From positions 310,001 to 374,000 of the forward strand of contig NZ_JAGTXB010000005.1 in assembly GCF_018224885.1 (NCBI RefSeq): a stretch of 64,000 nucleotides of DNA, read 5' to 3'. The notes under the pieces were generated by a model. That model was not told the DNA's origin. It was given only the letters and a program-made list of their open reading frames with translations, and did no database searches. Source of the DNA: Chitinophaga hostae. GTDB lineage: Bacteria; Bacteroidota; Bacteroidia; Chitinophagales; Chitinophagaceae. The position numbers and the translations under genes are program-made. Every line of letters begins with the position of its first letter. Position 1 is the first letter of the stretch. Below are positions 56,101 to 64,000 of this stretch, piece by piece.

Positions 56101-58722
56101 AATGGATACTTCCCCGAACTCAAGATGCCTGAAAACGTCCGGCAGTTGCAGATCTATCTGGTACATGCCGATGTTGTCATTTATTTTCTTATAAAGAATT
56201 TCGAAATAAAGATTAGCAAAATAAGCGGCAGTGGGATCGATGCTGATCATGAGACCATATAACTCAGGATCATTGAAGATCAGCGCCATCCTGTAGAACT
56301 TCGCTACGGTGAAGTCTGCACCGAAGAGCCAGTGGCTGTTCTGATCGAAATACAGGGAGCCTTGTTTGTCAGGTTTGATCGGTACGCTGTTCGGTTGACC
56401 ATTGGTATCAGAGAATGATTTCTTCATGGTATCGATAGCGCCCTGTATGTTGCTGATATTACCAGGATTGGTAAATGCCACATGCTGGCCCATACCCAGG
56501 AAACGAAGATCAAAGAACTGGCTGCCCATACCAGGCACTCCGGGCATGTTGCGCACATCGCTTCCTTTGCCTGCCAGTGGCGCAGTTTCAGGATTGCTGC
56601 TGCTGATAGCCATGCCCAGGAATTTGCCTTCAAAGCCAAGATATACGCCGGTATTATCTTTCGTAAGTGTGATAGCAGAAAGCTGCAGGAAGCCCAGGTC
56701 GACATGGCTGTTATAAACTACCTTCAGACTGCTCAATGATGGATTACTGATATTTCTTACATATACAAACGACAACCCGTTCAGATTAATACTGTTGAGC
56801 ACATTCCAGGGAGCCGGTAGCGTGAAGCCCGGTTCAAAGGAAGCAATAACATGCGTGATGATTTCTCCCAGCGACATCTTTCCGAATACCACCGTGATTG
56901 TGTCCGTATTCTTCACATTGTCGTGCTGGTATTGCGCTGCAATACCTTCCCATTCGAGGTACACCTGTGTATCCGGTGTACCGAACTTATAACCCACCTT
57001 GAAGTTCATGCCCAGCAGCAGGGCTTCTACGGTGATCATACCGGAAGCATTGCCATTCACATAATCCATCTGCAATGTGGCGGTGAGTTTAGGCAGTACA
57101 AAGCTCTGGTAATTGAGCTGCCATTTAACGGTTCCGCCTACACTATATTTGTTTTTCTGATCTGTTGCTCCCGGCGCCGGCGTGTATACGGCAACGTTAA
57201 CCCCTTCGATATCCAGCGAAGCCTGATCCAGCCAGGCAGGCAGGTTGGTAATACCAAGCGAGGAGAGGAACGTTTTCACCAGCTTCATGATGTTGATGCT
57301 GGAACCGGGCAGCATGGCGCCTTTGAAGGTCCATCCTGCAGTTGGATCTGCTTTCTCTGCGCGCAGTTCCAGCGGAATGTCGAGGATGTTGAGCTGGGTG
57401 CTGATAAACCCGCTGATGGTGCGGTCGGCGGAAGAGAAAGGATTCTCTATATCCAGCGCCATAGCCGGGTCCACAATATCCAGCACGTTGAAAAATTTGA
57501 TATCTACCTGTGTAGCTATATCGAAGTTGATGCGGCTGACCTGCTTGGAAGTAGTGTTGTAGGTGATTTCAAGGGTATTGAGGGTGAGGCTGTCAAATGT
57601 AATATCTACTGGCAGCGCCGGGGCGGGTGTGCTGGAAAGCCCTGGCAACGCAGTGAAAAACTCATTATACTTATCAATCTCTACTTCGGCAGAAAAAGCA
57701 AGCAGCCATTCATCTTCGCCGAATGGCAGGTGTGCATGGACTTCCAGCTCTGCTGTGGCGGAAGACATCTCCATATTAAATACACCATCAATGTCCAGTG
57801 TGAACGTCGGCTTCACCGGCACCCTGTTAAACTGCATCATAACACGTAGCTGCTCGATAGCAAAGCCGCTGGCCACCTGCCAGGGATTCGGGTTGGAGAT
57901 GACCACCGTTACATCATATATCTTTTGTATTGAAGGATTAAAAAGAATACTCAGCTGCGTGATACCGAAATTACTCAATACCGCCACTTCGGGAGGCATG
58001 CTGCCCAGCACATTCATACCGGGGAATAAGCCAAGAATATCGTATATGCCTCCCAGTAAGGTCTGCTGAGTGGAAAATGTCAATGACCATTGGTTGGCCG
58101 GCATATTGCTGTTGATAGGCACTGCCAGCGATATAGACAGATCAGTTTTACCAATGAGGAAAACACCGGTAACGGTGAGGTTGGATGTTCGCTGACCATT
58201 GACCGGACTGACATTCGTAAGAACTGCAAAACCGAAATTCTTCAGCGAAAGCCCTCCTGCACCCGGGATAATGGGGAAACCGATGTTGGACGAAAGGACC
58301 GATAGCGTCATGGCATAGGTGACAGAAGAGGCATTCAACTGAATACCCGGGAAAGGAATAGAGGGAAATATATTGGGATCTGCCAGCCGGTTCAATGGCA
58401 GCAACCCCATCTGCGACAGCTGTGGTATAGATAGATTGTTAAGAATAGAATCCAGTACTGTTTCCAGTATCTCGCCCCGCGTATTAATCAGCTGTAGTGT
58501 ACCCTCATTATCCTGGTTATACAGTTTCACTTTCCCGGAAATAGACAGGGTATTATCCTTTACCGTGATATCTGCTGCAGTGAGCGTAAACACCATGTTT
58601 TGCAGCGACAGCATCTGCAAGAGGAAAGGGAACCGGTTACTGGGTATCAGTGTAGGCGTAAGCGTTAATGTGCTGTTTTGTATTTGCTGTTGCAGCTTGC
58701 TGGCTAGTTGCTGAAGGTCCAT
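50140..58722 (-). CDS. Giant beta-rich protein of 2860 residues, unknown function
   Basis: One uninterrupted frame of 2860 codons from ATG 58722. There is no signal peptide (MDLQQLASKLQQQIQN), so export, if any, is not Sec-dependent. Residues about 1-1090 are a run of amphipathic beta-strands with a recurring pattern: W-x-F-x-G, LP, then an alternating hydrophobic strand (AGWTFKGAMLPGSSINIMK, YSVGGTVKWQLNYQSFVLP, VYLEWEGIAAQYQHD). About 930-1080 is a very hydrophobic, glycine-rich part (FGLGLQLGVGKTIDEGILKA, GLYLTAVGIFQGVIAVFHA). Residues 1100-2860 are another beta-rich part rich in Asn, Thr, Ser and Gln. It may belong with DUF6603-type proteins, but I cannot confirm this. It is the last gene of a minus-strand operon with two MBL hydrolases. 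Confidence 0.85.
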   Translation of the reverse strand: MDLQQLASKLQQQIQNSTLTLTPTLIPSNRFPFLLQMLSLQNMVFTLTAADITVKDNTLSISGKVKLYNQDNEGTLQLINTRGEILETVLDSILNNLSIPQLSQMGLLPLNRLADPNIFPSIPFPGIQLNASSVTYAMTLSVLSSNIGFPIIPGAGGLSLKNFGFAVLTNVSPVNGQRTSNLTVTGVFLIGKTDLSISLAVPINSNMPANQWSLTFSTQQTLLGGIYDILGLFPGMNVLGSMPPEVAVLSNFGITQLSILFNPSIQKIYDVTVVISNPNPWQVASGFAIEQLRVMMQFNRVPVKPTFTLDIDGVFNMEMSSATAELEVHAHLPFGEDEWLLAFSAEVEIDKYNEFFTALPGLSSTPAPALPVDITFDSLTLNTLEITYNTTSKQVSRINFDIATQVDIKFFNVLDIVDPAMALDIENPFSSADRTISGFISTQLNILDIPLELRAEKADPTAGWTFKGAMLPGSSINIMKLVKTFLSSLGITNLPAWLDQASLDIEGVNVAVYTPAPGATDQKNKYSVGGTVKWQLNYQSFVLPKLTATLQMDYVNGNASGMITVEALLLGMNFKVGYKFGTPDTQVYLEWEGIAAQYQHDNVKNTDTITVVFGKMSLGEIITHVIASFEPGFTLPAPWNVLNSINLNGLSFVYVRNISNPSLSSLKVVYNSHVDLGFLQLSAITLTKDNTGVYLGFEGKFLGMAISSSNPETAPLAGKGSDVRNMPGVPGMGSQFFDLRFLGMGQHVAFTNPGNISNIQGAIDTMKKSFSDTNGQPNSVPIKPDKQGSLYFDQNSHWLFGADFTVAKFYRMALIFNDPELYGLMISIDPTAAYFANLYFEILYKKINDNIGMYQIDLQLPDVFRHLEFGEVSITLPNIGIKIYTNGNFYLDFGFPASITDFSRSFTVQVFPFTGSGGFYFGWLSGATATNIPQTTCGIFNPVIAFGLGLQLGVGKTIDEGILKAGLYLTAVGIFQGVIAVFHATPGLSGAKDDNYYKLQGTFGLVGHIYGEVNFAIISARVDILAYVYVSITIESYMEIPISFVAGVSVSLRITINLGLFKIHINLSFSATIRARFVIGNNHPQDAGWNGCLTGGNFPAYHRLAADLAVTLNWQPVSPDTGTNYLLDLYVIPQLTVSGEGAAPGPQYNMIFYIDTASANIPNTVNGLTALSTGVLYWCFSALVSNGRSSVPLSWLQTQQISTDQLQVLLCYFNTRPDNAAPFNYSNTAGHDIISFLKTFFSVQITATDPATQQELQAAIFPALPPLLMQTDYNGAKGAQVNFATQSMTGNNGYISAVSGILRTLSMDAENKLTAGYYGNACTQVTDPDYQQQQDLSMPTFIFTDFIALVAKTFLQHALDYLQANKKTSLDAESLVNAVITAANVTQTGSMSSRFLLYGLRLPAPPNAATGVITPLYQLTGQQFPLPAALKTGDTFSMNITKDAAATWISFNPGNAAALNITINNDEITRINDMRSVVLSPTLQSGSPAAMVNYRDTPQAFTLNSPALWQYPGDYFAGVSGNPVLWLLPQNLTDVFASHAGTSIPFSVLTIKPSGDGSEKGSISHLAWATTVPVTIQQITAGSAPDTPLAGNMYNLTGADDSGVVLLQQLIIYLNTTRNGDDSFIAQIQLLYEPDPATDSAGGNISAANGALQLAIVQANLSTETNPVGAFSYVKDSVTNTYNTLNKPGIFLQLLWENSIVRSGGFYLYYRSSGGDGIPPYLFNKDGVARLTLVVTYTDLLIQPFVNSVVTGDPVDTSTTSVYAQANSITTRVATIPVGTVGYTVVRNNPGEYNPSQQPPTAADNQVYLQNQFNLLGTTLPGVAAYQNLLPAGPADTLDEDQVNKLRAGETLDQQTDYWNYAAVIPYYKYAQPNGTDPAYPNPYGGIGTTVQMQLNWQDMFGNIPMNNVQALTLSMASLYTDPLIAVSQWPAVSPYYQFAQHSGKPEIQLSFCFDKTKYTGSKSQNNAAIDLETYMRLYYQLVVCTDVNMSFRSSIDGTAAAPEGSAHSIDIAALNTGFLTPVISYLKSIVAANTVDNNSILYTISSPVDTATIASYADILPLTLTATVQRTSHIDPAFANTAGIASAQTTVPPQSKGTPCGNGNDDSLSLTPFAQQFEAAFKDQPTAGITLKLATGTPKESEDKIPSLWMIRLDSNGTSGINFSFSNAAVYFFAPVPLANNLLSFSSKNYPYASGQPYPAGAAVTQHFSSIDLDNWGLQFLTAVDSFLSPAYAVPAFLLDNGVSLASLLAEKENIANAIEGTIDYIIDPGNAPQSNIGNAQDKWKQVILQLLSNAYRYTTAVQTPATISSGWTGSNNQPPEAPYVPALYGSMKGTDPSLPLGTPPNTSYSLSNAKVPLGTGQSWLTYMFESKDLPASRSFSFTDMRYAVSHLEYQLQPVDGIKGYMASSWLTFIIPLDNGLGQIGDITIPVPLRAYPTPPSILSQGLQYPVNSSTAPITIADTRAWNYRYVYQNQSVAQDTIHTQVQFNIPASNNTFLSRNMDDSPTLDQALSQFMSVYPAMLNDFNMHLLTLTADDVTNNTPNAQAAKNAVAAFIQVVAVVATAWSTWNQIHPRTKKLASHGPLSLALSPYTLSYTITENEALTTAYLSITVTADSGNSVPMVPLVNISDYTAEPVTGQNNTWIYKNAKGDYLLYADRNNDPDREVVMQQLDILHEQNSWSGASIIRNEYLIQNNNGTWQPTNQRFIYQTPWVRFFDKLVPLLNCNRDVDIATINSNVFPAPQQRTLQENMAQLFIALTGEVTLTDILIKLHVSYQYTKPGTSFTISLPVLLLASTKVNIADKGLTVATMIAEAMEKWKDTHMPETNQAQYNLDLTVFSDDSTRPVLQVPLYLLISGL

Positions 58723-58781
58723 GGTGACTGATTTATAGAAATAGGATTAGGAAGAAAGGATTTCGTCGGTACCAACCGTGA

Positions 58782-60182
58782 TTATGGTGGTGTATTACGA
58801 TGACACTGAAATGTAGACAAGGGCTGATTGACGTTCTTGTAATAATTGACCCGGAATACGTAGAACTGGCTCTGGGTCAGGATATTATTCGGTTCCACTT
58901 TCAGTACATAACTATCTTTGCAGGTTACGTCCTTGCTCTGGTACTGGTTGTTGCCATGTACACCCGTTGTGCTGTAATCATTGCCATAGCTGAAGTTGGT
59001 GCTGTCTTTATTGGCAAACAGGCTGATAGCGGTAGAACGGCAAAACTTCTTTGTACCACTGGGGAAATTATAGAGGTTAGTGATATAGATCCCGCGATTA
59101 TTAACACCCAAGGGTCGTTGGGCGGTAGGCCAATCAGAGAGGGGATCAAATAACGTGTCTATACGTTTTTGAAAGTCAGGTTCGGGTAGCCCCCATCTCG
59201 ACATATAGCCTGCCGACAGAAACATTGCACAGGCAGTGAATCTCATCAGGTCCGGGCTGGAGCTGCAACCACTGCCGTGGTGACTTGTCTTGAAAGCACA
59301 GACATGCGCAATAAAAGACGATTGGTACGCATTTCTATCGAAGCGGTAACTTTTAGTATGGAAAAGCGTGTCAAAGCCTCCGTCCATCGTGGCTTCCTGG
59401 TCAATGTAGCGAGAGCAGCTACCAGCATCATATCCCCCCATATCTCCGGCTGTGAAGTAGCGGAACTGGCCATATTCAAGTATAAAACCCAGCGTAAAAT
59501 TATTGGGATTGCTAAGCTTAGAATTACCATTATCCACGGGGAGGCCACCGGAGCCATAAGTATACCCGGAGCTGGCCACGCATTTCAGTGTAGCAGGTAC
59601 GCCGTTCAAAGTATCTATCGTCAGCACCTTGCCGATATCACGTGGAAAGGAAGTGACCACCATACTGCGGGATCGCAGGTAATTATTATTGAACGCATCT
59701 TTCAGTGCATTCTTGTATATAGAAGCTTGGGTGGATCCTTTGGCGCCTCTGTTGGGAGTGTTTTCCGGCGGATTGATAGGGCCAAAGGTAGTGCCCAATG
59801 TATATCCGCCGGGATCTATTACCGTGTCTGCTCTGAAGATAGTACCGTTACCCAGTTTATTGAAGCCGGTATAGTGATCATGATGGAAATGTGTCAGGAT
59901 AAGGTATTTGAACGTCACCGGCATATTGGCAGCACCAAAATAATTGGTGAAGTAGTTTTGCAGGAACCTGTCTGTTCCTGAATTGCCACCGTCAATCAGT
60001 ATCTTCACCGGGAAGGTGTTGGCGACAGTATCATGTACTACAATCATTGTTGCATCCCCGTTCTCGATATTGATATGATGTATCTCCAGTATTTTGTTCT
60101 GAGCCGCCGTGTACAGCGGTATCAGGAGGCACAGGCAGCAACCGCATCTGCGAAACAGGGTATATAATTGCTGGTAGCACAT
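58782..60182 (-). CDS. Exported MBL-fold hydrolase (ComEC-like), copy 2
   Basis: Protein of 466 residues with a cysteine-rich hydrophobic leader to about residue 27 (CGCCLCLLIPLYTAAQ). The N-terminus of the mature protein, LEIHHINIENGDATMIVVHD, corresponds to the DVGQGDA segment of ComEC/Rec2-type metallo-beta-lactamase folds. Zinc ligands: H98, H100, D102, H103 in THFHHDHYTGF, the aspartate in FTAGDMGGYD and the histidines in KTSHHGSGCSSSP. It is an extracytoplasmic phosphodiesterase or nuclease-like hydrolase; the substrate is unknown. It is a clear paralogue of the neighbour at 60218: PRDIGK, RGIYITNLYNFP and the ending CHRN are shared. It lies 59 bp before the giant gene. Confidence 0.88.
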   Translation of the reverse strand: MCYQQLYTLFRRCGCCLCLLIPLYTAAQNKILEIHHINIENGDATMIVVHDTVANTFPVKILIDGGNSGTDRFLQNYFTNYFGAANMPVTFKYLILTHFHHDHYTGFNKLGNGTIFRADTVIDPGGYTLGTTFGPINPPENTPNRGAKGSTQASIYKNALKDAFNNNYLRSRSMVVTSFPRDIGKVLTIDTLNGVPATLKCVASSGYTYGSGGLPVDNGNSKLSNPNNFTLGFILEYGQFRYFTAGDMGGYDAGSCSRYIDQEATMDGGFDTLFHTKSYRFDRNAYQSSFIAHVCAFKTSHHGSGCSSSPDLMRFTACAMFLSAGYMSRWGLPEPDFQKRIDTLFDPLSDWPTAQRPLGVNNRGIYITNLYNFPSGTKKFCRSTAISLFANKDSTNFSYGNDYSTTGVHGNNQYQSKDVTCKDSYVLKVEPNNILTQSQFYVFRVNYYKNVNQPLSTFQCHRNTPP

Positions 60183-60217
60183 TGTTTGTTATTATTGAAT
60201 AATAATGAATAAATACT

Positions 60218-61630
60218 TTAATCCCGTTCATTGCGATGACACTCGTAGGCTCCCAAAAGGCGCATGATGACACCCTTCCAATAATTGGTCATGTATAAGT
60301 AGAAGGTGGATTGTTTGGTGATATCTCTTGGCTCAACAGTTAGTATATAACTGTCTTTACACCTCGGATCTTTGCTGGAACCGGTCATCGCACCGGTTGC
60401 CATGCCAGCGGTATCATAATCATTGCCATATTGAAGCTGTGTGTCTGTACGGCCGGCAAATAACTGTACCGCATATTTCAGACAACTGTCTCTCTCTGTA
60501 CCACGCTTTTTAGGAAAGTTGTACAGGTTGGTGATGTAAAGCCCGCGATCAGATACGCCGAAGGGCCGCGTGCTGTCTGCACGGCTGGAAAGTGGCTTCC
60601 ATGTGGAGTCCAGACGTTGTTGAAAAGCGGGATTGGGCAATGCCCATTTTACCTGGTTACCTGCGGAAACGATAGCTACAGCAGGTCGTATCTTCATGAA
60701 TACGGGATTGGAACTGTGATCACTGCCATGGTGACTCACTTTGAAAGCGCAGATATGTCCGGTTATACTATCCCGCGTGGCGGTGGAGTCAAAGCTATAG
60801 CTCAGCTGATGCAGCAGGGTGTCCAGTCCTCCTGCCAATGTAGTTTCCTGGTCGATGAAATTGGAACCATTATAGCCACCCAAATCTCCGCTGGTGAAGT
60901 AACGAAACTCACCATACCGGAGTACAAACCCAAGTGAATAATCATTGGGACTATTCTGTTTGGAGGAATCATGGGTAAGGGAATCTCTGATTCCTGTATA
61001 GGTATAGCCGGCGGCGGCCACGCAGGTAAGCGTTACAGGGATACTGTTGACAGTACCGATCGTAATGATTTTGCCTATATCCCGGGGAAACGAGGTGATC
61101 ACGTTACTTCTTGATTTCAGCAGGCCCTTGCCGTACGCCTTTTCCAGCGCTTTCAGATACACCTTTTTGAAAATCTTCCCACCACCACCTCTTTCCAATG
61201 CCGTTCCAATTGAGTCTGGAGGGGCTATTGCCGGGTAAGCGCTATCTAATTTATAACCCCCTACATCAATGATGGTATCCACCTGGATGAATGTACTATC
61301 CCCCAGTGATTTAAAACCGTTGTAGTGATCTGTATGGTGATGGGTCAGGATCATATATTTAAAATGTGCTACAGGCATAGAGTCTCCGAAACAATTTTTG
61401 AAATAAGGGCTGAGAAAGGCAAGGGAATTACTCATGCCTGCATCAATCAATACACTCGCCGGAAAGGTGTTCGCCGCTGTATCATGTATCAGGATCATGG
61501 TAGCATCGCCATTTTCTACATTGATATGATGTATTTCCAATAGCTCTTGAGATTTCAACGAAAGCGTTGCCAGCAGGCATATACAGCATATAAAGCAGGA
61601 CAGATTTATTTTGAGGGAAAAGGGAAACAT
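60218..61630 (-). CDS. Exported MBL-fold hydrolase (ComEC-like), copy 1
   Basis: Protein of 470 residues. Signal peptide to about residue 28 (CICLLATLSLKSQE). LEIHHINVENGDATMILIHD is the GDA segment; zinc ligands H97, H99, D101 and H102 in THHHTDHYNGF, the aspartate in FTSGDLGGYN and the histidines in KVSHHGSDHSSNP. The C-terminal 100 residues (RGLYITNLYNFPKKR, LQYGNDYDTAG, AYECHRNERD) are shared with copy 2 and go beyond the plain MBL fold. All metal ligands are kept in both copies, so both are probably active. Spacing is 35 bp to copy 2 and 21 bp to the gene upstream, so all form one operon. Confidence 0.88.
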   Translation of the reverse strand: MFPFSLKINLSCFICCICLLATLSLKSQELLEIHHINVENGDATMILIHDTAANTFPASVLIDAGMSNSLAFLSPYFKNCFGDSMPVAHFKYMILTHHHTDHYNGFKSLGDSTFIQVDTIIDVGGYKLDSAYPAIAPPDSIGTALERGGGGKIFKKVYLKALEKAYGKGLLKSRSNVITSFPRDIGKIITIGTVNSIPVTLTCVAAAGYTYTGIRDSLTHDSSKQNSPNDYSLGFVLRYGEFRYFTSGDLGGYNGSNFIDQETTLAGGLDTLLHQLSYSFDSTATRDSITGHICAFKVSHHGSDHSSNPVFMKIRPAVAIVSAGNQVKWALPNPAFQQRLDSTWKPLSSRADSTRPFGVSDRGLYITNLYNFPKKRGTERDSCLKYAVQLFAGRTDTQLQYGNDYDTAGMATGAMTGSSKDPRCKDSYILTVEPRDITKQSTFYLYMTNYWKGVIMRLLGAYECHRNERD

Positions 61631-61651
61631 AAGATAGTTATTTTAACAGCG

Positions 61652-64000
61652 TCATTTTTTTACATAAGCAGCATACCAGCCAAGGCTTTCTGGCGGCGCA
61701 CCCTGATCAGGGTTACCAAAGAGGAAGAAGCCGATATTGCCTCCCGGTGGAAATGAAAGACTGAGCAGCTTCACGGCAATATTGTTGATCTTCATCAGGT
61801 AGGCTGCCTTGCCGGGACCGCTGCCATCGGCCAGGGATAAGGATACGGAGCCGATATCCAGTTTCAGTACGCCCTGCAGGCTGAAGAAAGGCGCTTGCGG
61901 ATTTACACCAGGTAGCTTCAGCGCGGCAGCAGTGCCACTGCCGCCCACATTCCACGCAGCCAGGAAGGTAGTGTTGAAACCCGCGGCTGACGCCAATGCG
62001 CCCAGTGTGCCCATATTGAGTGTGAACACGAGTCCGTACCAGTCGCCTGAAATACCTTCCTGTGGCTGGTTGATCCATTGTGTTACATTCAGGAATCCCT
62101 GGGATGCAGGCGTGTTGTTTTTGGCGCCGGTGGTCATACCAGTGAGCTGCAGCGGGAAATGCCTGTACAGGCTATCGTTGCGGGCGGTGCTCTGACCTAT
62201 GTCTGTGGAAAGATGACTGATGTCGAATCGGAAAGTACGTGTGGACGGTGTTTCCAATGGAAAGTCCATGTCGAGGTTCAACCCTGCACAGGCAATGCCG
62301 GCACTGCCTGGCGGCGCATTCACTTCACTTCCAAAGGAGAGTATATCAAAATCACTGAGCTTATTGAAATTGATGAATCCCCAGCAGGAGAAGACCGACT
62401 GCACGATACCCTGACCGCCGGTTTGCGGCACAGTGGTGCTGAAGGACGCTTTCTGTATTTCTACATCCTGTATAATCGCGCTGTCAAGAAAGATGAGGTT
62501 ATCATCTGCACTCACAAACGTATACGCAGGTACGCCGTTGTGATTTTCACAGGCGCCACGCAGTATCACCAGGTTGTCCCGGTTATCTGCTTTTGTTTTT
62601 TCCCCGAAAAGCCGGTTGATGGTGAGTGCAATATTGCTGTTGAAATTCACCACCTTCGCGTTGCTGAACAGCACTTTGAGATTGAGCACTTTGAAATCAT
62701 AATCCACGTTTGTATTGATCATCGCCTCTTTCTTGTATCTTTCTACTGACTGTCCCAGCGAAGCAAACACCTGGTCTTCATAATCAATCAAACCAAACAA
62801 AGCGCTCACGGGCAACATGGATAATGCGCCTTTATCATTGTGTACTACGCTCATGTCTATACCAAAATGGTGCGCATTGAAGCGCTGCAGGTCAATACCT
62901 GCCAGCAGGCCTTGCAGCGCTGCCGGGAAATGTTGCACATCCACTTTGATAGCAAGTGCCAGAACTCCCTGCCATTGGGGATCTGTGGCCGATGTGTAGA
63001 ATTTATAATAGTCGTTGTCTTTATTCACCAGGTAATTATCAATACCTGTTTGCACATACTGCTGTATCCATGCTGATAATAATTCGAGTCCATTGTTGTC
63101 AGTCATGTTAAACTGATCCGCCATAGTCCATCCCTGTGGATTGCTGATATGATCTGTCAGCGCACCGTTACGGAATTTGAAGATCAGTACATTGTTGAAC
63201 TGGCCATATACATTCTGCTGCGGCACATCCAGTATAAAAGGCCAGCCGTCCATATACATTTCATTGCTGAAGGAGCCAAGTACAGGATTCCCCTCAACAG
63301 TAGGATTGAAAGAAATAACGTTGAACAGTTGATTGGTCTGGAAGGCGCTTTGTAACGTATGTCCCAGATCGCTGAAGAAAAGTTTGTAGAGGGGCGACAT
63401 ATTGCCATCACTCTGCAGATACTGATTGCTGGCCAGTTGCAGTAGCTTCCAGATACCGCTTGTTTTGTCGGCTTCGACATAAAAGCCTTGTGGGCTTGTG
63501 CCTGGCACAATATCGGCGGCGGCGTTTTGCGTAGCGCTGCGTGCCTGTATCAATTGTTGCTGCTGGCTTACACCGATCACATTTTTGCGTTGCGGACTGA
63601 TGATCTGCAATTCGTATTGTTGAAGGTCGGTAAGTACATTACTGGAAGTAACGGCGCCATAAGAAGTCATCGGGAATACAATTGCTTGGGACAGCGTTCC
63701 TGCATTGGGTACGAGGCTGCCCAGTACCTCCTTGTCTGTAAACACATCCTGATCTGCCGCAAACAGGGAAGCGCCTACCGGTTGTGCATGATAGATGACG
63801 GCGGCATTGCTGCTGCTGCCCTGTTGCAGGGTGGCCCAGGCAGTCTGATAGCTGTTGTTGAGCAGAGGAACCACCGTACCATTCTCATCCAGGTTGGGGG
63901 ATCCTGCTAAAGGAAACCGATCGGCATATGCAGATTGTTTTGGTGTGAAACATAGCAGATCGCCGGTGCTGCCATTCACATCCGGTGTGATGCTCACACT
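61652..64000 (-). CDS. Large beta-rich protein, unknown (5' end outside window)
   Basis: The frame is open to base 64000, so the start lies beyond the right edge; at least 782 codons are present and the first visible GTG (63997) is not evidence of a start. The visible part is Gln-, Asn- and Ser-rich with alternating strands. The C-terminus (LLSLSFPPGGNIGFFLFGNP, SLGWYAAYVKK) looks like the conserved end of a wider uncharacterised family. The strand pattern (SLQGVLKLDIGSVSLSL) resembles that of the giant protein at 50140, without clear identity. It is the first visible gene of the operon: 21 bp separate it from the first MBL gene. Confidence 0.75.
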   Translation of the reverse strand, partial: SVSITPDVNGSTGDLLCFTPKQSAYADRFPLAGSPNLDENGTVVPLLNNSYQTAWATLQQGSSSNAAVIYHAQPVGASLFAADQDVFTDKEVLGSLVPNAGTLSQAIVFPMTSYGAVTSSNVLTDLQQYELQIISPQRKNVIGVSQQQQLIQARSATQNAAADIVPGTSPQGFYVEADKTSGIWKLLQLASNQYLQSDGNMSPLYKLFFSDLGHTLQSAFQTNQLFNVISFNPTVEGNPVLGSFSNEMYMDGWPFILDVPQQNVYGQFNNVLIFKFRNGALTDHISNPQGWTMADQFNMTDNNGLELLSAWIQQYVQTGIDNYLVNKDNDYYKFYTSATDPQWQGVLALAIKVDVQHFPAALQGLLAGIDLQRFNAHHFGIDMSVVHNDKGALSMLPVSALFGLIDYEDQVFASLGQSVERYKKEAMINTNVDYDFKVLNLKVLFSNAKVVNFNSNIALTINRLFGEKTKADNRDNLVILRGACENHNGVPAYTFVSADDNLIFLDSAIIQDVEIQKASFSTTVPQTGGQGIVQSVFSCWGFINFNKLSDFDILSFGSEVNAPPGSAGIACAGLNLDMDFPLETPSTRTFRFDISHLSTDIGQSTARNDSLYRHFPLQLTGMTTGAKNNTPASQGFLNVTQWINQPQEGISGDWYGLVFTLNMGTLGALASAAGFNTTFLAAWNVGGSGTAAALKLPGVNPQAPFFSLQGVLKLDIGSVSLSLADGSGPGKAAYLMKINNIAVKLLSLSFPPGGNIGFFLFGNPDQGAPPESLGWYAAYVKK

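Noticed and set aside
56851-57849. Plus-strand open frame (332 codons) opposite the giant gene
   Set aside because: Antisense shadow. The minus-strand frame continues without stop for 2860 codons with consistent strand pattern; this one is rich in His, Cys and Arg, as expected from random antisense.

Overview
The window looks like the chromosome of a Bacteroidota bacterium of the Chitinophagaceae type (Chitinophaga or a near relative). Evidence is three SusC/SusD pairs, ECF sigma/FecR regulators, AraC regulators, lipoproteins with Bacteroidota lipoboxes, TAnnTTTG-type promoters, a GH110 and a GH106-like glycosidase, and few Shine-Dalgarno sites. No rRNA, tRNA or CRISPR array was found.

Layout. 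1-1284 is the 3' part of a DUF3472 surface protein, followed by about 1.3 kb of decayed DNA with an IS481-like transposase remnant. 2603-17688 holds two complete trans-envelope signalling and uptake sets: sigma, FecR, SusC and SusD, then FecR, SusC, SusD and sigma. Both SusC proteins carry an N-terminal STN signalling domain, so each probably reports ligand binding through its FecR to its sigma factor. 17689-21814 is AT-rich accessory DNA with gene fragments and a PHP plus AAA ATPase gene (TrlF-like) broken by a 16-bp tandem duplication. 21984-23834 is a lone GH110 alpha-galactosidase.

24107-30386 is an AT-rich mobile element bounded by a 110-bp imperfect direct repeat (97 of 110 identical, ungapped). 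It carries a tyrosine integrase with a third, rearranged att-like site beside it, an excisionase-like HTH protein, a short MobC, a DUF4375 protein, a PDDEXK (DUF1016) nuclease, and an array of covarying 25-nt hairpins upstream of mobC. No relaxase is visible, so it is probably a degenerate mobilisable element.

30542-33554 holds small ordinary genes (DUF1963, YdeI-like, VOC, AraC). 33915-48666 is a polysaccharide utilisation locus: sugar isomerase, two paralogous AraC regulators, a SusC without STN plus SusD, a GH106-like alpha-L-rhamnosidase, a phytanoyl-CoA-type dioxygenase and an (alpha/alpha)6-barrel glycosidase. It is probably aimed at a rhamnose-containing glycan and controlled by AraC regulators rather than sigma/FecR.

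50140-64000 is the least explained part: a minus-strand operon of a 2860-residue beta-rich protein, two paralogous exported MBL-fold (ComEC-like) hydrolases, and a further large protein that runs off the right edge. I do not recognise a described system in this arrangement and consider it the best candidate for something new.
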